Source: a bacterium (lineage in GTDB: Bacteria > Desulfobacterota_D > UBA1144). Taken from it: a stretch of 45,196 nucleotides of DNA. The stretch's first letter is position 1, and the number at the start of each line of letters is the position of its first letter. Below are positions 19,828 to 28,660 of this stretch, one piece after another. The stretch covers positions 1 to 45,196 of the forward strand of contig JABILG010000011.1 of assembly GCA_018654605.1 (NCBI GenBank), in the 5' to 3' direction. The notes under the pieces were generated by a model. That model did not search any database. It was not told where the DNA came from and saw only the letters and a program-made list of their open reading frames with translations. The position numbers were made by a program, and so were the translations under genes.

Positions 19828-21227
19828 TCAGCCTTAAGCCTCCCTTCACTATTTGAATTAATCTTTTTTGAGTTAATAAAATTCTTATACACACTTAACA
19901 CTTTCTGGTTGAAATATTTTTTATCCCAAATCTCATTTGAATCAAAAGGTACACCTTGAATATATGAGCCAAAATGCAAATGATCTCCAAAAGCAAGACC
20001 TGACTGTCCTGTTTTGCCGATTACTACTTTACTAGAAACTGTGTCCCCAACCCTAACTGATATTTCACTTAAATGGCTATATAGAGAATAAAAACCTAGC
20101 CCGTGGTTAATTACTATTGTTTTTCCATATATCCCTAGACCATCATTACTCAAGAAGGACACAACGCCCTCCGACGATGCATAAACTTTAGCATTCTCGA
20201 TAGATGACAAATCGTATCCCCAGTGATAAGTACTCATCAATGAACTTTCCATATCATCAAAGAAGTAATTTCTTTTATCACTAAACCTTGAAAAAACTTT
20301 TGAATTTCTCAATTGGAAGAATTTACCCAAAGTGATAGGTTCTTTGGTTATTTTTTTAGTTTGAGAAGATATCTCTAAATTATTCTTTTTTCGTAATTCT
20401 AGATTTAATTCCAAAAAATTATCGACAGAAACAGTTTCTATGTTTGTATTAAAAATCTCATTATATTTATTCCTTACGAAATCTAAATCAATAACAATAT
20501 CCGAGGTTTTCCATTTTTTATTTCTCAGTGTCTTTACTTTTTTAAAGAGGACTAGTGAGTTACCAGACAGGTCTTCAGCAATAATTTTAATTTTTCCATT
20601 TTTGCAGGGCTTGTTTCCGCAAGTAAAATAAACTAAATTTGAGATGCTGTCCTTATTAATCCTGGTTATGGGGTAAAATTTATTATCTAATCCTGTATCA
20701 ACATATGAACTGTACGTATCACTGCTAGTTTCGTAGGTTACATAACCTATTCCACCAAGATACAAATATGAATCTGTTTTTACTGACTTTATACTAGGTG
20801 GTTCAAAGTCTATGCTAATCTTAATTTTCTTATTAATATCAGAATCAAAAAATTTATTACTGTAGTTAATTGAATAATAGATATATAAAGATTCTAATTT
20901 ATTCTTCTTTATAAACTTAACGGCTTCGTCTTCGGGACTTAAAGGAATAGAAATAAATTTTTCTTTAAAATCTTTATCTAAGCTACTCTCTTCGTAAATT
21001 GGATAAATAAGATTCTCTTCTGTACCTAAAGAAACCTTAATTAAAGAAACTCTAGTATTGCCTGAATTAACTTTGGCCCTTAAACCTGAGTAAGAAATTG
21101 TATTCTTTGATAATAATTCAAGGCTAGGGGTGTGAGCAAACATAACATATAAGGCATGCAGGGCGTAAATAAAAATCAATAGTAATATTGCAGCTGTTAA
21201 TTTGAATTTCTTTTTCTTTCCAAACAT
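19824..21227 (-). CDS. Membrane-anchored M23 (LytM) metallopeptidase
   Basis: This is a peptidoglycan endopeptidase or divisome/envelope-associated LytM factor. The 467-residue protein has a short basic cytoplasmic start, one membrane segment (about 10-30, LTAAILLLIFIYALHALYVM) and a long periplasmic region of about 280 residues. The C-terminal M23 domain (about 315-440) follows. Zn ligands are visible as HWGYDLSS (H-x-x-x-D) and GDHLHFG (H-x-H), with the SLYSHLSE strand between. All catalytic positions are intact, so it should be an active hydrolase. It abuts cdsA upstream and overlaps the rlmB-like gene downstream. Confidence 0.9.
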   Translation of the reverse strand: MFGKKKKFKLTAAILLLIFIYALHALYVMFAHTPSLELLSKNTISYSGLRAKVNSGNTRVSLIKVSLGTEENLIYPIYEESSLDKDFKEKFISIPLSPEDEAVKFIKKNKLESLYIYYSINYSNKFFDSDINKKIKISIDFEPPSIKSVKTDSYLYLGGIGYVTYETSSDTYSSYVDTGLDNKFYPITRINKDSISNLVYFTCGNKPCKNGKIKIIAEDLSGNSLVLFKKVKTLRNKKWKTSDIVIDLDFVRNKYNEIFNTNIETVSVDNFLELNLELRKKNNLEISSQTKKITKEPITLGKFFQLRNSKVFSRFSDKRNYFFDDMESSLMSTYHWGYDLSSIENAKVYASSEGVVSFLSNDGLGIYGKTIVINHGLGFYSLYSHLSEISVRVGDTVSSKVVIGKTGQSGLAFGDHLHFGSYIQGVPFDSNEIWDKKYFNQKVLSVYKNFINSKKINSNSEGRLKAE

Positions 21228-21228
21228 A

Positions 21229-22017
21229 TTAATATCCTAGATAAATAGCAACTAAATAAAAAAAAGGTAAGATTAATATTAAGCTATCAATCCTATCCAA
21301 GACTCCTCCATGGCCAGGCAACAGATCGCCAGTATCCTTTACACCGGATTTCCTTTTTATAAGAGACTCTACTAAGTCGCCAATAATTCCTAAAAAAGAA
21401 ATAATCATTCCAATAAACATTGATTCAAATAATGTAGTCATAAGATTCAGATAGTCAAAAAGAAATATTGTGATTAAAATTGACGATATAATTCCTGCAA
21501 TAGAGCCTTCATAAGTCTTATTAGGGCTGACTCTAGGGAAAGCTTTAGTAACACCAAAAAATTTTCCAACTATATATGCAGATATATCATTAATAGATGA
21601 AACAATTAGTACGCAAGACAATAGAACTAATCCATTATCAAGATTCCTAATTAAAACTGAAAAACTAATTCCGAAACCAATATATAAGATAATAAACATA
21701 TAAGAGTCCCAAAAACTTTGAATTTGAACCCTTTTGAAGAAAATCCTGATTAACCAGATCGTGAAAATCAAAGTAGACAAATAAAGAAATAGCTGAGGAT
21801 TAACATAAGACGAAATACATAGGGTTAACAGTATCAAATAAGAAACTATGGACATTCTTTTGGAACGTGATTTTAATATCTTCTCATGTTCCCAGAAGGC
21901 TAAAGAAATCACTATCAGCACAAATCCAGTAAAGATTATCCCTCCCATAAAAACTGAATAAATCACTATCGGTAGAAGTACCAAGCATGTTAGAAATCTC
22001 TTTAAAAGGTTACTCAT
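21229..22017 (-). CDS. cdsA: Phosphatidate cytidylyltransferase
   Basis: CdsA makes CDP-diacylglycerol, the precursor of all phospholipids, in the inner membrane. The 262-residue protein has about seven to eight helices and carries the complete family signature near its C terminus: SLIKRKSGVKDTGDLLPGHG followed by GVLDRID. The cytoplasmic motif SPNKTYEGSIAG is also present. It is the first gene of the cdsA-M23-rlmB-uppP transcription unit and is divergent from pdaD across 123 bp. Confidence 0.95.
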   Translation of the reverse strand: MSNLLKRFLTCLVLLPIVIYSVFMGGIIFTGFVLIVISLAFWEHEKILKSRSKRMSIVSYLILLTLCISSYVNPQLFLYLSTLIFTIWLIRIFFKRVQIQSFWDSYMFIILYIGFGISFSVLIRNLDNGLVLLSCVLIVSSINDISAYIVGKFFGVTKAFPRVSPNKTYEGSIAGIISSILITIFLFDYLNLMTTLFESMFIGMIISFLGIIGDLVESLIKRKSGVKDTGDLLPGHGGVLDRIDSLILILPFFYLVAIYLGY

Positions 22018-22091
22018 TTATCTAATTAATAATACATTATCAATATAATTTCAATTTTTTTAAGAAGAATTCAATTTACTAAATAAAATAT

Positions 22092-22122
22092 TTGGCTAAA
22101 ATTTAAATTTAGAAATTATACT
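22092..22122 (+). promoter_or_regulatory. Possible pdaD promoter
   Basis: TTGGCT (22092-22097) and TATACT (22117-22122) are separated by a long 19-bp spacer on the plus strand. The pdaD ATG follows 18 nt after the -10, with AGAGGG as the ribosome site. The wide spacing makes this a weak call. The rest of the 123-bp cdsA/pdaD gap is AT-rich without a clear hairpin. Confidence 0.3.
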
Positions 22123-22140
22123 TAAATAGAGAGGGTATCT

Positions 22141-22683
22141 ATGGTTCCAAAATACGCTTTTTTCACTAAAGGCAAAGGTCAAAGTAAAGAGAAGTTGACA
22201 AGTTTCGAGATGGCTCTTAGAAATGCAAAAATAGCAGAATTTAATTTAGTTAAAGTTTCCAGCATTATGCCCCCATATTGCAAAATAGTCACTAGAGCTA
22301 AAGGTCTTAAGATGCTTTCTGCGGGACAAATTGTATATGTGGTTTTAAGTGATGCATCAACCTCTGAGCCAAAAAGGAGAATTACTTCATCGGTTGGCAT
22401 TGCAATGCCTGAGGATAGAAGTAAGCACGGCTATCTATCTGAACACCACAGCTATGGTGAGAGTAAAAAAAGATCAGGTGAATATGCTGAGGATTTAGCT
22501 GCATATATGCTTGCGACTACTATTGGTGCACCTTTTGATTCAAACAAAAACTATAACGAGCAAAAAGATATTTGGAAAATAAGTGGGAACACCGTAAGGA
22601 CTCAGGCAATAACTAGTGTTGCCAATGGACCTGAGGATGGCAGCTGGGTCACTGTCGTAACTGGAATAGTATTTATCATTTAA
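22141..22683 (+). CDS. pdaD: Pyruvoyl-dependent arginine decarboxylase
   Basis: PdaD decarboxylates arginine to agmatine, the entry to polyamine synthesis, using a self-generated pyruvoyl group instead of PLP. The 180-residue proenzyme matches the family length. The self-cleavage site is Ser40-Ser41 in VKVSSIMPPYC, where Ser41 becomes the pyruvoyl of the alpha chain. Other conserved segments are PKYAFFTKGKG, the SSVGIAMPED strand, and the Glu-bearing HHSYGESKKRSGEYAEDLA. The family is best known from archaea, Chlamydia and scattered bacteria. It stands alone, with no agmatinase or agmatine deiminase in the window. A good ribosome site (AGAGGG) precedes the ATG. Its 3' end overlaps recN by 8 nt. 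Confidence 0.93.
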   Translation: MVPKYAFFTKGKGQSKEKLTSFEMALRNAKIAEFNLVKVSSIMPPYCKIVTRAKGLKMLSAGQIVYVVLSDASTSEPKRRITSSVGIAMPEDRSKHGYLSEHHSYGESKKRSGEYAEDLAAYMLATTIGAPFDSNKNYNEQKDIWKISGNTVRTQAITSVANGPEDGSWVTVVTGIVFII

Positions 22684-24310
22684 TCATCTTATTAGCCAAA
22701 ATTAAAGCTTCTTCTTCTATCTTTCTTCCGCTTATCATCCTGGCAATTTCATTCACTCGTTCTTCCTTTGTAAGACTTTTTACATCTATATGAGTTACCC
22801 CTTTGTTTAATTTCTTTGAAATCAATAGATGAGTATCTGCAAAAGATGCAACCTGGGGTAAGTGGCTAATACATAGCACCTGTGAAGACTTAGACAACCT
22901 CGCAATTTTTTCACCCAATTTTTCGGCAACAGCTCCACCTAGTCCAACATCCGGTTCATCAAATAAAACAATCTTACTTTCAAAAACTTTGGAGATTTCT
23001 AAAGAAATTACTAGCATCATTCTTGATAGTTCACCTCCTGAAGCAACAGACTTTAATGGCTCTGGAGAGAAATCTGGATTCGCTGAGAAAAGAAATTCAA
23101 TATCATCAACACCATTATTAGAAATTTCTATCTCCCGAAAACTAACAATCCAATTTGAATTTGGTATACCCAAATCAACAAGTCCTTTCCTAATTAATTT
23201 ACTTAAAAGAAGAGAGCCTTTTTTACGTTTTTTTGAAATGATAAAAGCTTCATCTAAGCAAATAGTTTTTAAAAGACTATTCTCTTTCTGAGTTTTAGAA
23301 ATCATATCATCAATACCAGCCTCGCGAGAAAACATCCCCTTTATATCATCTCTTTTTTTAATTAATTCATCTGTAGTCAGCTTATACTTTCTTCTAAGAT
23401 CTTTTAATAAGAATAATTGCTCTTGTTTATTGCTAAATAATTCATCAACAGAAGCTTCATTAGCCAGCATAGACACTTGATAAGACAATTCACTTATATT
23501 GGAGGATAGTTCCTCAACAATCTTATTTATGTTTTCATCAAGAAAGCTTGTTTTCGCTATTTTGGTTTGAATCTGATTAATCGTATTTGTTCCATCACTA
23601 TCGATATATGAAATTAATCCTGCGATGGCCTCTTTATTTTCATTAATCATCCTTTGGTTCTTTACTTCTTCTATAAATTCCAACTCCTGGTCTACATTTT
23701 TAATATCTATTTTACTAAGCTCATTGAATTGAAAATTTAGGAATTCTCTTTTTTCATCAATTTCTTTTTTTTCAGCGATTATCTTATTAAGCCGCTTTAA
23801 TGATTCCACATATTTAATATAATTAGATTTATAAGACAAAAGTAAATCTTCAATATTAACAAACTTGTCTAAAACATAAAGTTGATAGCTCTTATCTATC
23901 AAAAAAGATTGTGCTCCTTGCACAAAAAAAGAAAAATAATTTTCAAATATCTGAGTCACTATATCTGCTTTCACTTTTACATTATTAATATAATATTTAG
24001 TTATTTTATTGGAACTAATTTTCCTCACGATTTTAAATAAATCATTGCATTCAATCTTGAGATTGTTTTCTAGAAAAATCTTTTTCATATTTTTACTTTT
24101 TAATCTAACTAGAACTGATATTACTGTCTCATCATCTTTATTCTTAATTAGTTCGAGGGGAAATTTCTTGGCTGGAAAAAAAACCAGGGTACTAAGCATT
24201 AAAGACTTTCCAGCCCCAGTTTCTCCTGTTGCTATATTAAGCCCATTACTGAAATTCACTTCAATACTACCTAGAATAGATAAATTTGTAACTTCTAGCT
24301 TCTCAAGCAT
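22676..24310 (-). CDS. recN: DNA repair protein RecN
   Basis: RecN is an SMC-like ATPase acting on double-strand breaks. The 544-residue protein has an N-terminal ATPase half with Walker A TGETGAGKSLM (about 30-40), two long charged coiled-coil stretches (about 150-370) and a C-terminal half. The latter has the ABC signature SVASGGELSRMML and Walker B IVLFDEPDVGLGG. The length is typical. The start overlaps the proA end by 8 nt, so the two are cotranscribed. Confidence 0.94.
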   Translation of the reverse strand: MLEKLEVTNLSILGSIEVNFSNGLNIATGETGAGKSLMLSTLVFFPAKKFPLELIKNKDDETVISVLVRLKSKNMKKIFLENNLKIECNDLFKIVRKISSNKITKYYINNVKVKADIVTQIFENYFSFFVQGAQSFLIDKSYQLYVLDKFVNIEDLLLSYKSNYIKYVESLKRLNKIIAEKKEIDEKREFLNFQFNELSKIDIKNVDQELEFIEEVKNQRMINENKEAIAGLISYIDSDGTNTINQIQTKIAKTSFLDENINKIVEELSSNISELSYQVSMLANEASVDELFSNKQEQLFLLKDLRRKYKLTTDELIKKRDDIKGMFSREAGIDDMISKTQKENSLLKTICLDEAFIISKKRKKGSLLLSKLIRKGLVDLGIPNSNWIVSFREIEISNNGVDDIEFLFSANPDFSPEPLKSVASGGELSRMMLVISLEISKVFESKIVLFDEPDVGLGGAVAEKLGEKIARLSKSSQVLCISHLPQVASFADTHLLISKKLNKGVTHIDVKSLTKEERVNEIARMISGRKIEEEALILANKMIK

Positions 24311-25577
24311 TTTGCTTAATTTGCCCTTCTCCTAAGATAACAAACTTTTTAGTTGTTAGCTCGTTAAGTCCCATAGGGCCAAAAGCATGAAGCTTTGTCG
24401 TACTTATTCCGATTTCAGCTCCTAAGCCTAACTCGTTTCCATCATTAAACCGTGTCGAGGCATTGTGCATAATGGCTGAGGAATTTACAGAGTTAATAAA
24501 GTACTCAGCACTTTCCTTATTGTCAGTAACTATTGATTCAGTATGAAGGGACCCATATTTCTCAATATGGTTTATAGCATCATCAATATTGTTAACAATT
24601 TTAATGTTCATTTCTAAGTCTAGGTATTCTCTACACCAGTCGTCCTCAGCTACTTGTATTATATTTTCATTATTAGCTATTTCTTTAATCTTGTTATCCG
24701 CATGAACCTTTACTTTTTTAGATTCAAGCATTTTAAATAACTTTGGAAGAGTTTCTGAGGCTACTTTCTCATGAACCAAAAGAGTTTCCATTGAATTGCA
24801 GACCCCGGGCCTTTGAACCTTAGAATTGACTGCTATTTCAATTGCTTTCTGAATATCTGCAAACTCATCTATATATACATGACAAACCCCTTTGTAATGT
24901 TTTATCACAGGTATTCTTGAGAAGTTAGATATAAACCTTATAAGGCTTTCACCCCCCCTTGGTATTACCAAGTCTATATATTCATCCAAAGTAAGAATAA
25001 ATTTCAAAGCCTCTCTATCAGTAATAGGTATCATGTTAATTGAATTGGAATCAAAACCACTTTCAGTTAAAGCATTCTTAATTATTTCTATAATACAAAG
25101 ATTAGTATTAAAGCATTCAGAGCCGCCCCTGAGTATTGTTGCGTTTCCTGACTTGAGGCATAAGACTGCTGCATCAGAAGTAACATTCGGTCTAGACTCA
25201 TAAATTATAGATATAACACCTAATGGAATCGACTGCTTATATACACTTAATCCATTTGGTCTTTTAGAAAGAACTTCTCTCTTTCCAACAGGATCATCTA
25301 GCAGAATAACGTCTTCAATATTTTGCTTCATTTGATTAATCTTCTTTTCATCTAGAGTCATTCTTTCAATAAAAGCGTTATTAAGATTTTTCTTTTCAAT
25401 TGATAACAAATCGACCTTGTTCGCCTCTAGTATCTTGCTCCTTGAGTCCTCGAGACCAGATATGATTTTCTTTAAAATATTATTTTTTTCTTCAGTCGAA
25501 GCCTTTGCTATTTGATATGAAGCCAATCTCGTCGATTTAGCTAAAGCTTCAATTTGTCTCATAATTTTATCATCCAT
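24303..25577 (-). CDS. proA: Gamma-glutamyl phosphate reductase
   Basis: ProA reduces gamma-glutamyl phosphate to glutamate semialdehyde, the second step of proline synthesis. The 424-residue protein is full length for the aldehyde-dehydrogenase-fold family. Its catalytic Cys is in VQRPGVCNSMETLLV, with YESRPNVTSDAAVLCLKSGN in the N-terminal half and GLGAEIGISTTKLHAFGPMG near the end. The partner kinase gene proB is not in the window. A strong promoter lies about 20 nt upstream of the ATG, and recN follows in the same unit. Confidence 0.96.
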   Translation of the reverse strand: MDDKIMRQIEALAKSTRLASYQIAKASTEEKNNILKKIISGLEDSRSKILEANKVDLLSIEKKNLNNAFIERMTLDEKKINQMKQNIEDVILLDDPVGKREVLSKRPNGLSVYKQSIPLGVISIIYESRPNVTSDAAVLCLKSGNATILRGGSECFNTNLCIIEIIKNALTESGFDSNSINMIPITDREALKFILTLDEYIDLVIPRGGESLIRFISNFSRIPVIKHYKGVCHVYIDEFADIQKAIEIAVNSKVQRPGVCNSMETLLVHEKVASETLPKLFKMLESKKVKVHADNKIKEIANNENIIQVAEDDWCREYLDLEMNIKIVNNIDDAINHIEKYGSLHTESIVTDNKESAEYFINSVNSSAIMHNASTRFNDGNELGLGAEIGISTTKLHAFGPMGLNELTTKKFVILGEGQIKQNA

Positions 25578-25597
25578 GATTTATCGCCCTTTTTTCT

Positions 25598-25626
25598 ATA
25601 ATAAATCAACCTATTTACAAGGTCAA
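25598..25626 (-). promoter_or_regulatory. Promoter of proA-recN
   Basis: On the minus strand TTGACC (25621-25626) and TATTAT (25598-25603) are separated by 17 bp, and the proA ATG begins 20 nt after the -10. This is one of the best sigma70-type matches in the window. Its -35 lies only 6 bp from the -35 of the opposing ndk promoter, so the two are arranged back to back. Confidence 0.6.
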
Positions 25627-25632
25627 AGTTTC

Positions 25633-25662
25633 TTGAGTATATTAAAGATGCATAACTATAGT
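25633..25662 (+). promoter_or_regulatory. Promoter of ndk
   Basis: On the plus strand TTGAGT (25633-25638) and TATAGT (25657-25662) are separated by 18 bp. The ndk ATG lies 19 nt after the -10, with AAAGGAG as an excellent Shine-Dalgarno sequence. It is back to back with the proA promoter. Confidence 0.55.
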
Positions 25663-25681
25663 TCTATAAAGGAGAAACAAA

Positions 25682-26080
25682 ATGGAAGAAACACTATCTA
25701 TCATAAAACCTGACGGAGTAAACAAGAAGCTGATCGGAACAATTTTAAAAAAGTTTGAAGATAATGGTTTTGAAATAATAAACATTAAGCGTTTAACATT
25801 GACTAACGAGCAAGCCGGGGAATTCTATTCCATTCATAAAGAGCGTCCTTTTTTCAAGGAACTAGTAAGTTTTATGACTTCTGGTCCTTGCGTGCCTTTC
25901 GTGATAAAAGGAGAAAATGCAATATTGAGAGTAAGAGAGATAATGGGTGCTACCGACCCATCTGAAGCAGCAGAAGGAACAATAAGAGCTGATTACGCAG
26001 ACTCAATTGATAAGAATATAATTCATGGTTCTGACTCTAAGGAATCAGCAGAAATAGAGATTCCGTTTTTCTTCGGTTAA
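25682..26080 (+). CDS. ndk: Nucleoside diphosphate kinase
   Basis: Ndk equilibrates nucleoside di- and triphosphates through a phosphohistidine. The 132-residue protein is slightly short of the usual ~140 but complete. It shows the start [10 protein letters not shown], the Kpn-type segment [17 protein letters not shown], catalytic His115 in [12 protein letters not shown], and the ending EIPFFF. A strong AAAGGAG ribosome site precedes the ATG. The stop shares the tetramer TTAA with the lipB stop on the opposite strand. Confidence 0.97.
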   Translation: MEETLSIIKPDGVNKKLIGTILKKFEDNGFEIINIKRLTLTNEQAGEFYSIHKERPFFKELVSFMTSGPCVPFVIKGENAILRVREIMGATDPSEAAEGTIRADYADSIDKNIIHGSDSKESAEIEIPFFFG

Positions 26081-26694
26081 GGAAAATAGAGTTCTAATTC
26101 ATCGACAAAAAAACTACTTAATTCTCGAATTAGCATGCTTCTTTCTATTTTGTCCAATATTTCCAAATTCCCCACCTTTATACTTGAATCACCACATGGA
26201 TTAATCAATTCAAATTTACTTAAATCGCACTTTATATTCAATGAGATTCCATGCAAAGTGATGCCCTTTTTAACTGCAACTCCAAAAAATGATATTTTAT
26301 TATCATCAACCCATAAACCGGGTCCTTTTTTGCTCCTATGTGCAGAAATATCTTTTGATTGTAAAAATTTAATTAAAAAATTATGCATTAAATCAATAAA
26401 ATCATGAAGAGAAATCCCTAGTCTTTTTATATTAAGGACTGGATAAAACACTTGCTGTCCATGACCATGGAAAGTTATATCGCCACCACGAGAAGAGCGA
26501 ACAAATGGTAGGTTTTTGTAGTTCTTGTTTTTAGTAAATCTACCAACGGTATATACGTCATTATATTCAAGAAAAAGTAAGTGGCCTAAGGAGTTGTCAC
26601 ATAAAATATCAAAGTGGCTACGATTTAAAAGTATATCAAAATCTTCATAATTTTGTGGTGTATCGAAATACTTTATTAAGATTTTATTTATCAC
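26077..26694 (-). CDS. lipB: Octanoyl-[ACP]:protein N-octanoyltransferase LipB
   Basis: LipB transfers octanoate from ACP to lipoyl domains, the first step of lipoate synthesis. The 205-residue protein carries [19 protein letters not shown] (substrate pocket), the catalytic Lys in [18 protein letters not shown]-like [12 protein letters not shown], and the catalytic Cys in [10 protein letters not shown]. The start codon is GTG at 26694; a TATAAT ends 8 nt upstream and there is no Shine-Dalgarno. The lipA partner is not in the window. Divergent from holA, convergent with ndk. Confidence 0.94.
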   Translation of the reverse strand: MINKILIKYFDTPQNYEDFDILLNRSHFDILCDNSLGHLLFLEYNDVYTVGRFTKNKNYKNLPFVRSSRGGDITFHGHGQQVFYPVLNIKRLGISLHDFIDLMHNFLIKFLQSKDISAHRSKKGPGLWVDDNKISFFGVAVKKGITLHGISLNIKCDLSKFELINPCGDSSIKVGNLEILDKIERSMLIRELSSFFVDELELYFP

Positions 26695-26716
26695 TTTGGG
26701 TTATTATAACTATAAT
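26688..26716 (+). promoter_or_regulatory. Promoter of holA, interleaved with the lipB promoter
   Basis: On the plus strand TTATCA (26688-26693) and TATAAT (26711-26716) are spaced by 17 bp. The -35 lies over the first codons of lipB. Transcription would begin around 26723, which fits translation from the ATG at 26727 better than from the ATG at 26718. Confidence 0.4.
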
Positions 26717-26731
26717 AATGAAGAGTATGAA
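26703..26731 (-). promoter_or_regulatory. Promoter of lipB, interleaved with the holA promoter
   Basis: On the minus strand TTCATA (26726-26731) and TATAAT (26703-26708) are spaced by 17 bp, ending 8 nt before the GTG start. The plus-strand holA -10 lies only 2 bp away, so the two promoter regions overlap completely in the short divergent gap. Confidence 0.45.
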
Positions 26732-27683
26732 TATCAGCATAGAAAAGTTTATAGAACACAAAGAGGCAATTACACTTAAAATAGTTGATTCCACAAGTTA
26801 TTCGCTACATGCTATTAAAGAAGCTCTTAACTTAAAATCAGATGATGCTCTAGACAACATAACCTTCTTCGACTTTAACAAGAATAAAGATGTACTAAAT
26901 TTAATTAGTACATTTAACACCTATCCCTATTCTTCCGAATTCAGATATGTAATTGTAAGTGGGATTAAAGAAAAAGATTCTGAAATAATAGAGCAAATAC
27001 AAGAGTATCTATTAGATCCGATGAAAACTACAAAACATATTTTTATCCTTGAAAATAAAAAAATAGATATTGAATGTGATTTTGAAGATTCTGAGGATGA
27101 TTCAATAAAAGGAACAATAAATTTCATCAAGAATCAACTTAAATCTAGAAGTGTAGAATTAAAAGAAAAGAACATAATAAAGTTAGCTGAGAAATCTAAG
27201 AATAAATTAACAATCATCTCTTTTATCGAAAAAATTCAGACCTTAAACAAAGCTAATTCTTTAAATCAGAATCTAGTTGATGATTTACTCGAAGACCAAA
27301 GAAGTGACTCCTTTAAAGAGAGCTATGATTTAATGAATTATATCAATGATAAAAATCTAAAAGCTTGTTTGCTTGAGATTCAAAAAACTAATTTTAAAGA
27401 AAATATATTTCTTGAAATATCAAGAATAACTTGGAGATTTAGAACTTACTTGAAAATTAAAAGCTTAAAGGGTGCATCCTATTCTAGCGAAGAAATAATG
27501 AAGTCAACAAAGGTGTCTAAATATCAGTATAAATATTTTGATCAAGAGACTAATCGTAAGAATAGTAACGAGATACTAGAAGGACTACGGGCACTAAGAG
27601 AAGTTGACGTTTTATTGAAAACTACAAATCTAGACTATGACAATATCTTGTTAAATTTATTTAAAAAACTATGTAAAAATTAA
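26718..27683 (+). CDS. holA: DNA polymerase III delta subunit
   Basis: HolA is the clamp-loader subunit that opens the beta clamp. About 320 residues follow the first plausible ATG at 26718; an in-frame ATG at 26727 (MNISIEKF) may be the true start, since the promoter -10 ends at 26716. The N-terminal part has the weakly conserved AAA+-like fold (YVIVSGIKEKDSE, HIFILENKKID). The C-terminal domain shows the recognisable ISRITWRFRTYLKIKSL and ILEGLRALREVDVLLKTT pattern ending the family. The neighbour rpsT is a common holA partner in deltaproteobacterial-type genomes. The family is divergent, so sequence support is moderate but context is good. Confidence 0.82.
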   Translation: MKSMNISIEKFIEHKEAITLKIVDSTSYSLHAIKEALNLKSDDALDNITFFDFNKNKDVLNLISTFNTYPYSSEFRYVIVSGIKEKDSEIIEQIQEYLLDPMKTTKHIFILENKKIDIECDFEDSEDDSIKGTINFIKNQLKSRSVELKEKNIIKLAEKSKNKLTIISFIEKIQTLNKANSLNQNLVDDLLEDQRSDSFKESYDLMNYINDKNLKACLLEIQKTNFKENIFLEISRITWRFRTYLKIKSLKGASYSSEEIMKSTKVSKYQYKYFDQETNRKNSNEILEGLRALREVDVLLKTTNLDYDNILLNLFKKLCKN

Positions 27684-27931
27684 GATAATTTTGAAATTCT
27701 TGAAATATTTCTAGAAGCGTTTCTTTTGTGAATTATTCCTTTCGATGCCGCCTTATGAAAAGCTGAAACAACACTACGTAATAACTCATCTTTATTATCT
27801 GACCCCTCAGCCAGTGATGCTTTATAAGCCTTAAGTTTTGTTTTAATACTAGAAAGAGCAGACTTATTTCTCAGTCTTCTTTTGACATCTTGTCTAACTC
27901 TCTTCTTAGCTGATTTACTTTTATTCGCCAT
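27680..27931 (-). CDS. rpsT: 30S ribosomal protein S20
   Basis: S20 binds 16S rRNA in the small subunit. The 83-residue, very basic, all-helical protein begins MANKSKSAKKRVRQDVKRR and ends with the conserved GIIHKRNASRNISRISKL, matching S20 throughout. A ribosome site AAGGA precedes the ATG and a consensus TTGACA lies upstream. Its stop shares TTAA with the holA stop on the other strand. Confidence 0.96.
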   Translation of the reverse strand: MANKSKSAKKRVRQDVKRRLRNKSALSSIKTKLKAYKASLAEGSDNKDELLRSVVSAFHKAASKGIIHKRNASRNISRISKLS

Positions 27932-27944
27932 AATTTATTCCTTT

Positions 27945-27972
27945 ATTTTCCTAGTTTTATCATTTTTGTCAA
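27945..27972 (-). promoter_or_regulatory. Promoter of rpsT
   Basis: A perfect -35 TTGACA (27967-27972, minus strand) is followed after 16 bp by GAAAAT (27945-27950), a weaker -10. The ATG at 27931 lies 13 nt beyond, with AAGGA as ribosome site. The exact -10 assignment is uncertain. Confidence 0.45.
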
Positions 27973-27979
27973 ACTTTTA

Positions 27980-28007
27980 TTTAAATTACGAAAAAATAAA
28001 GTATTAT
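27980..28007 (+). promoter_or_regulatory. Promoter of the transaldolase gene
   Basis: On the plus strand TTTAAA (27980-27985) and TATTAT (28002-28007) are spaced by 16 bp. Exactly 6 nt separate the -10 from the ATG at 28014 and there is no Shine-Dalgarno, the same geometry as at several other transcription-unit heads here. Confidence 0.4.
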
Positions 28008-28013
28008 TAGTAA

Positions 28014-28658
28014 ATGAAATTCTTTCTAGATAGTGCAAATTTAAACGAAATTAGAGAGGCAGAGGAATTAGGACTTCTTGATGGAGTTACTACGAATCCT
28101 TCTTTGGTAGCAAAGGAAAACAAACAAAAGGACTTTAGAACAACTATTAAAGAAATATGCAAGATAGTAAAAGGTCCTGTAAGCGCAGAAGTAATTTCTA
28201 CAGATTTTAAATCTATGAAAAAAGAGGCTTTAGAGCTTTCAAAGATAGATAAAAATGTTGTCATAAAGCTTCCCATGACTGTTGATGGAATAAAAACAAC
28301 TAAGTTTCTTTCAAAAAAGAAAATCCCAGTTAACGTAACCCTGATTTTTAGTGCTCCACAAGCTCTGATTGCTGCAAAGGCAGGAGCGGCTTATGTAAGC
28401 CCTTTTGTAGGAAGACTTGATGATATATCTTCTAACGGGATGAATTTAATTACAGATATTTCTGATATTTTCTTAAATTATGGTTTTGCCACAGAAATCC
28501 TTGTAGCAAGCATCAGGAACCCTATTCATATTGTTGAATCTGCAAAAATAGGAGCCGATGTAGCCACACTTCCCTTTAAAGTTCTTCTTCAACTCTTTAA
28601 ACATCCCTTAACAGATATTGGTTTAGAAAATTTCTTAAAAGATTGGAATAAGAAATAA
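28014..28658 (+). CDS. Small transaldolase / fructose-6-phosphate aldolase family
   Basis: This 214-residue class I aldolase belongs to the short TalC/Fsa family. It shows [32 protein letters not shown], Schiff-base Lys85 in [12 protein letters not shown], and [11 protein letters not shown]. The [10 protein letters not shown] signature fits transaldolases of this family rather than E. coli Fsa (which has VAPYVNRID). It should exchange sedoheptulose-7-phosphate and glyceraldehyde-3-phosphate in the pentose phosphate pathway. This may matter for the sedoheptulokinase-like kinase in the glycan locus. The gene ends 2 nt from the convergent tlyA. Confidence 0.9.
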   Translation: MKFFLDSANLNEIREAEELGLLDGVTTNPSLVAKENKQKDFRTTIKEICKIVKGPVSAEVISTDFKSMKKEALELSKIDKNVVIKLPMTVDGIKTTKFLSKKKIPVNVTLIFSAPQALIAAKAGAAYVSPFVGRLDDISSNGMNLITDISDIFLNYGFATEILVASIRNPIHIVESAKIGADVATLPFKVLLQLFKHPLTDIGLENFLKDWNKK

Positions 28659-28660
28659 GG

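Noticed and set aside
28014-28658. Loss of the catalytic Lys in the transaldolase because the KTNVTL-type string reads PVNVTL
   Set aside because: The Schiff-base Lys of the family is the one in VVIKLP (Lys85), which is present.
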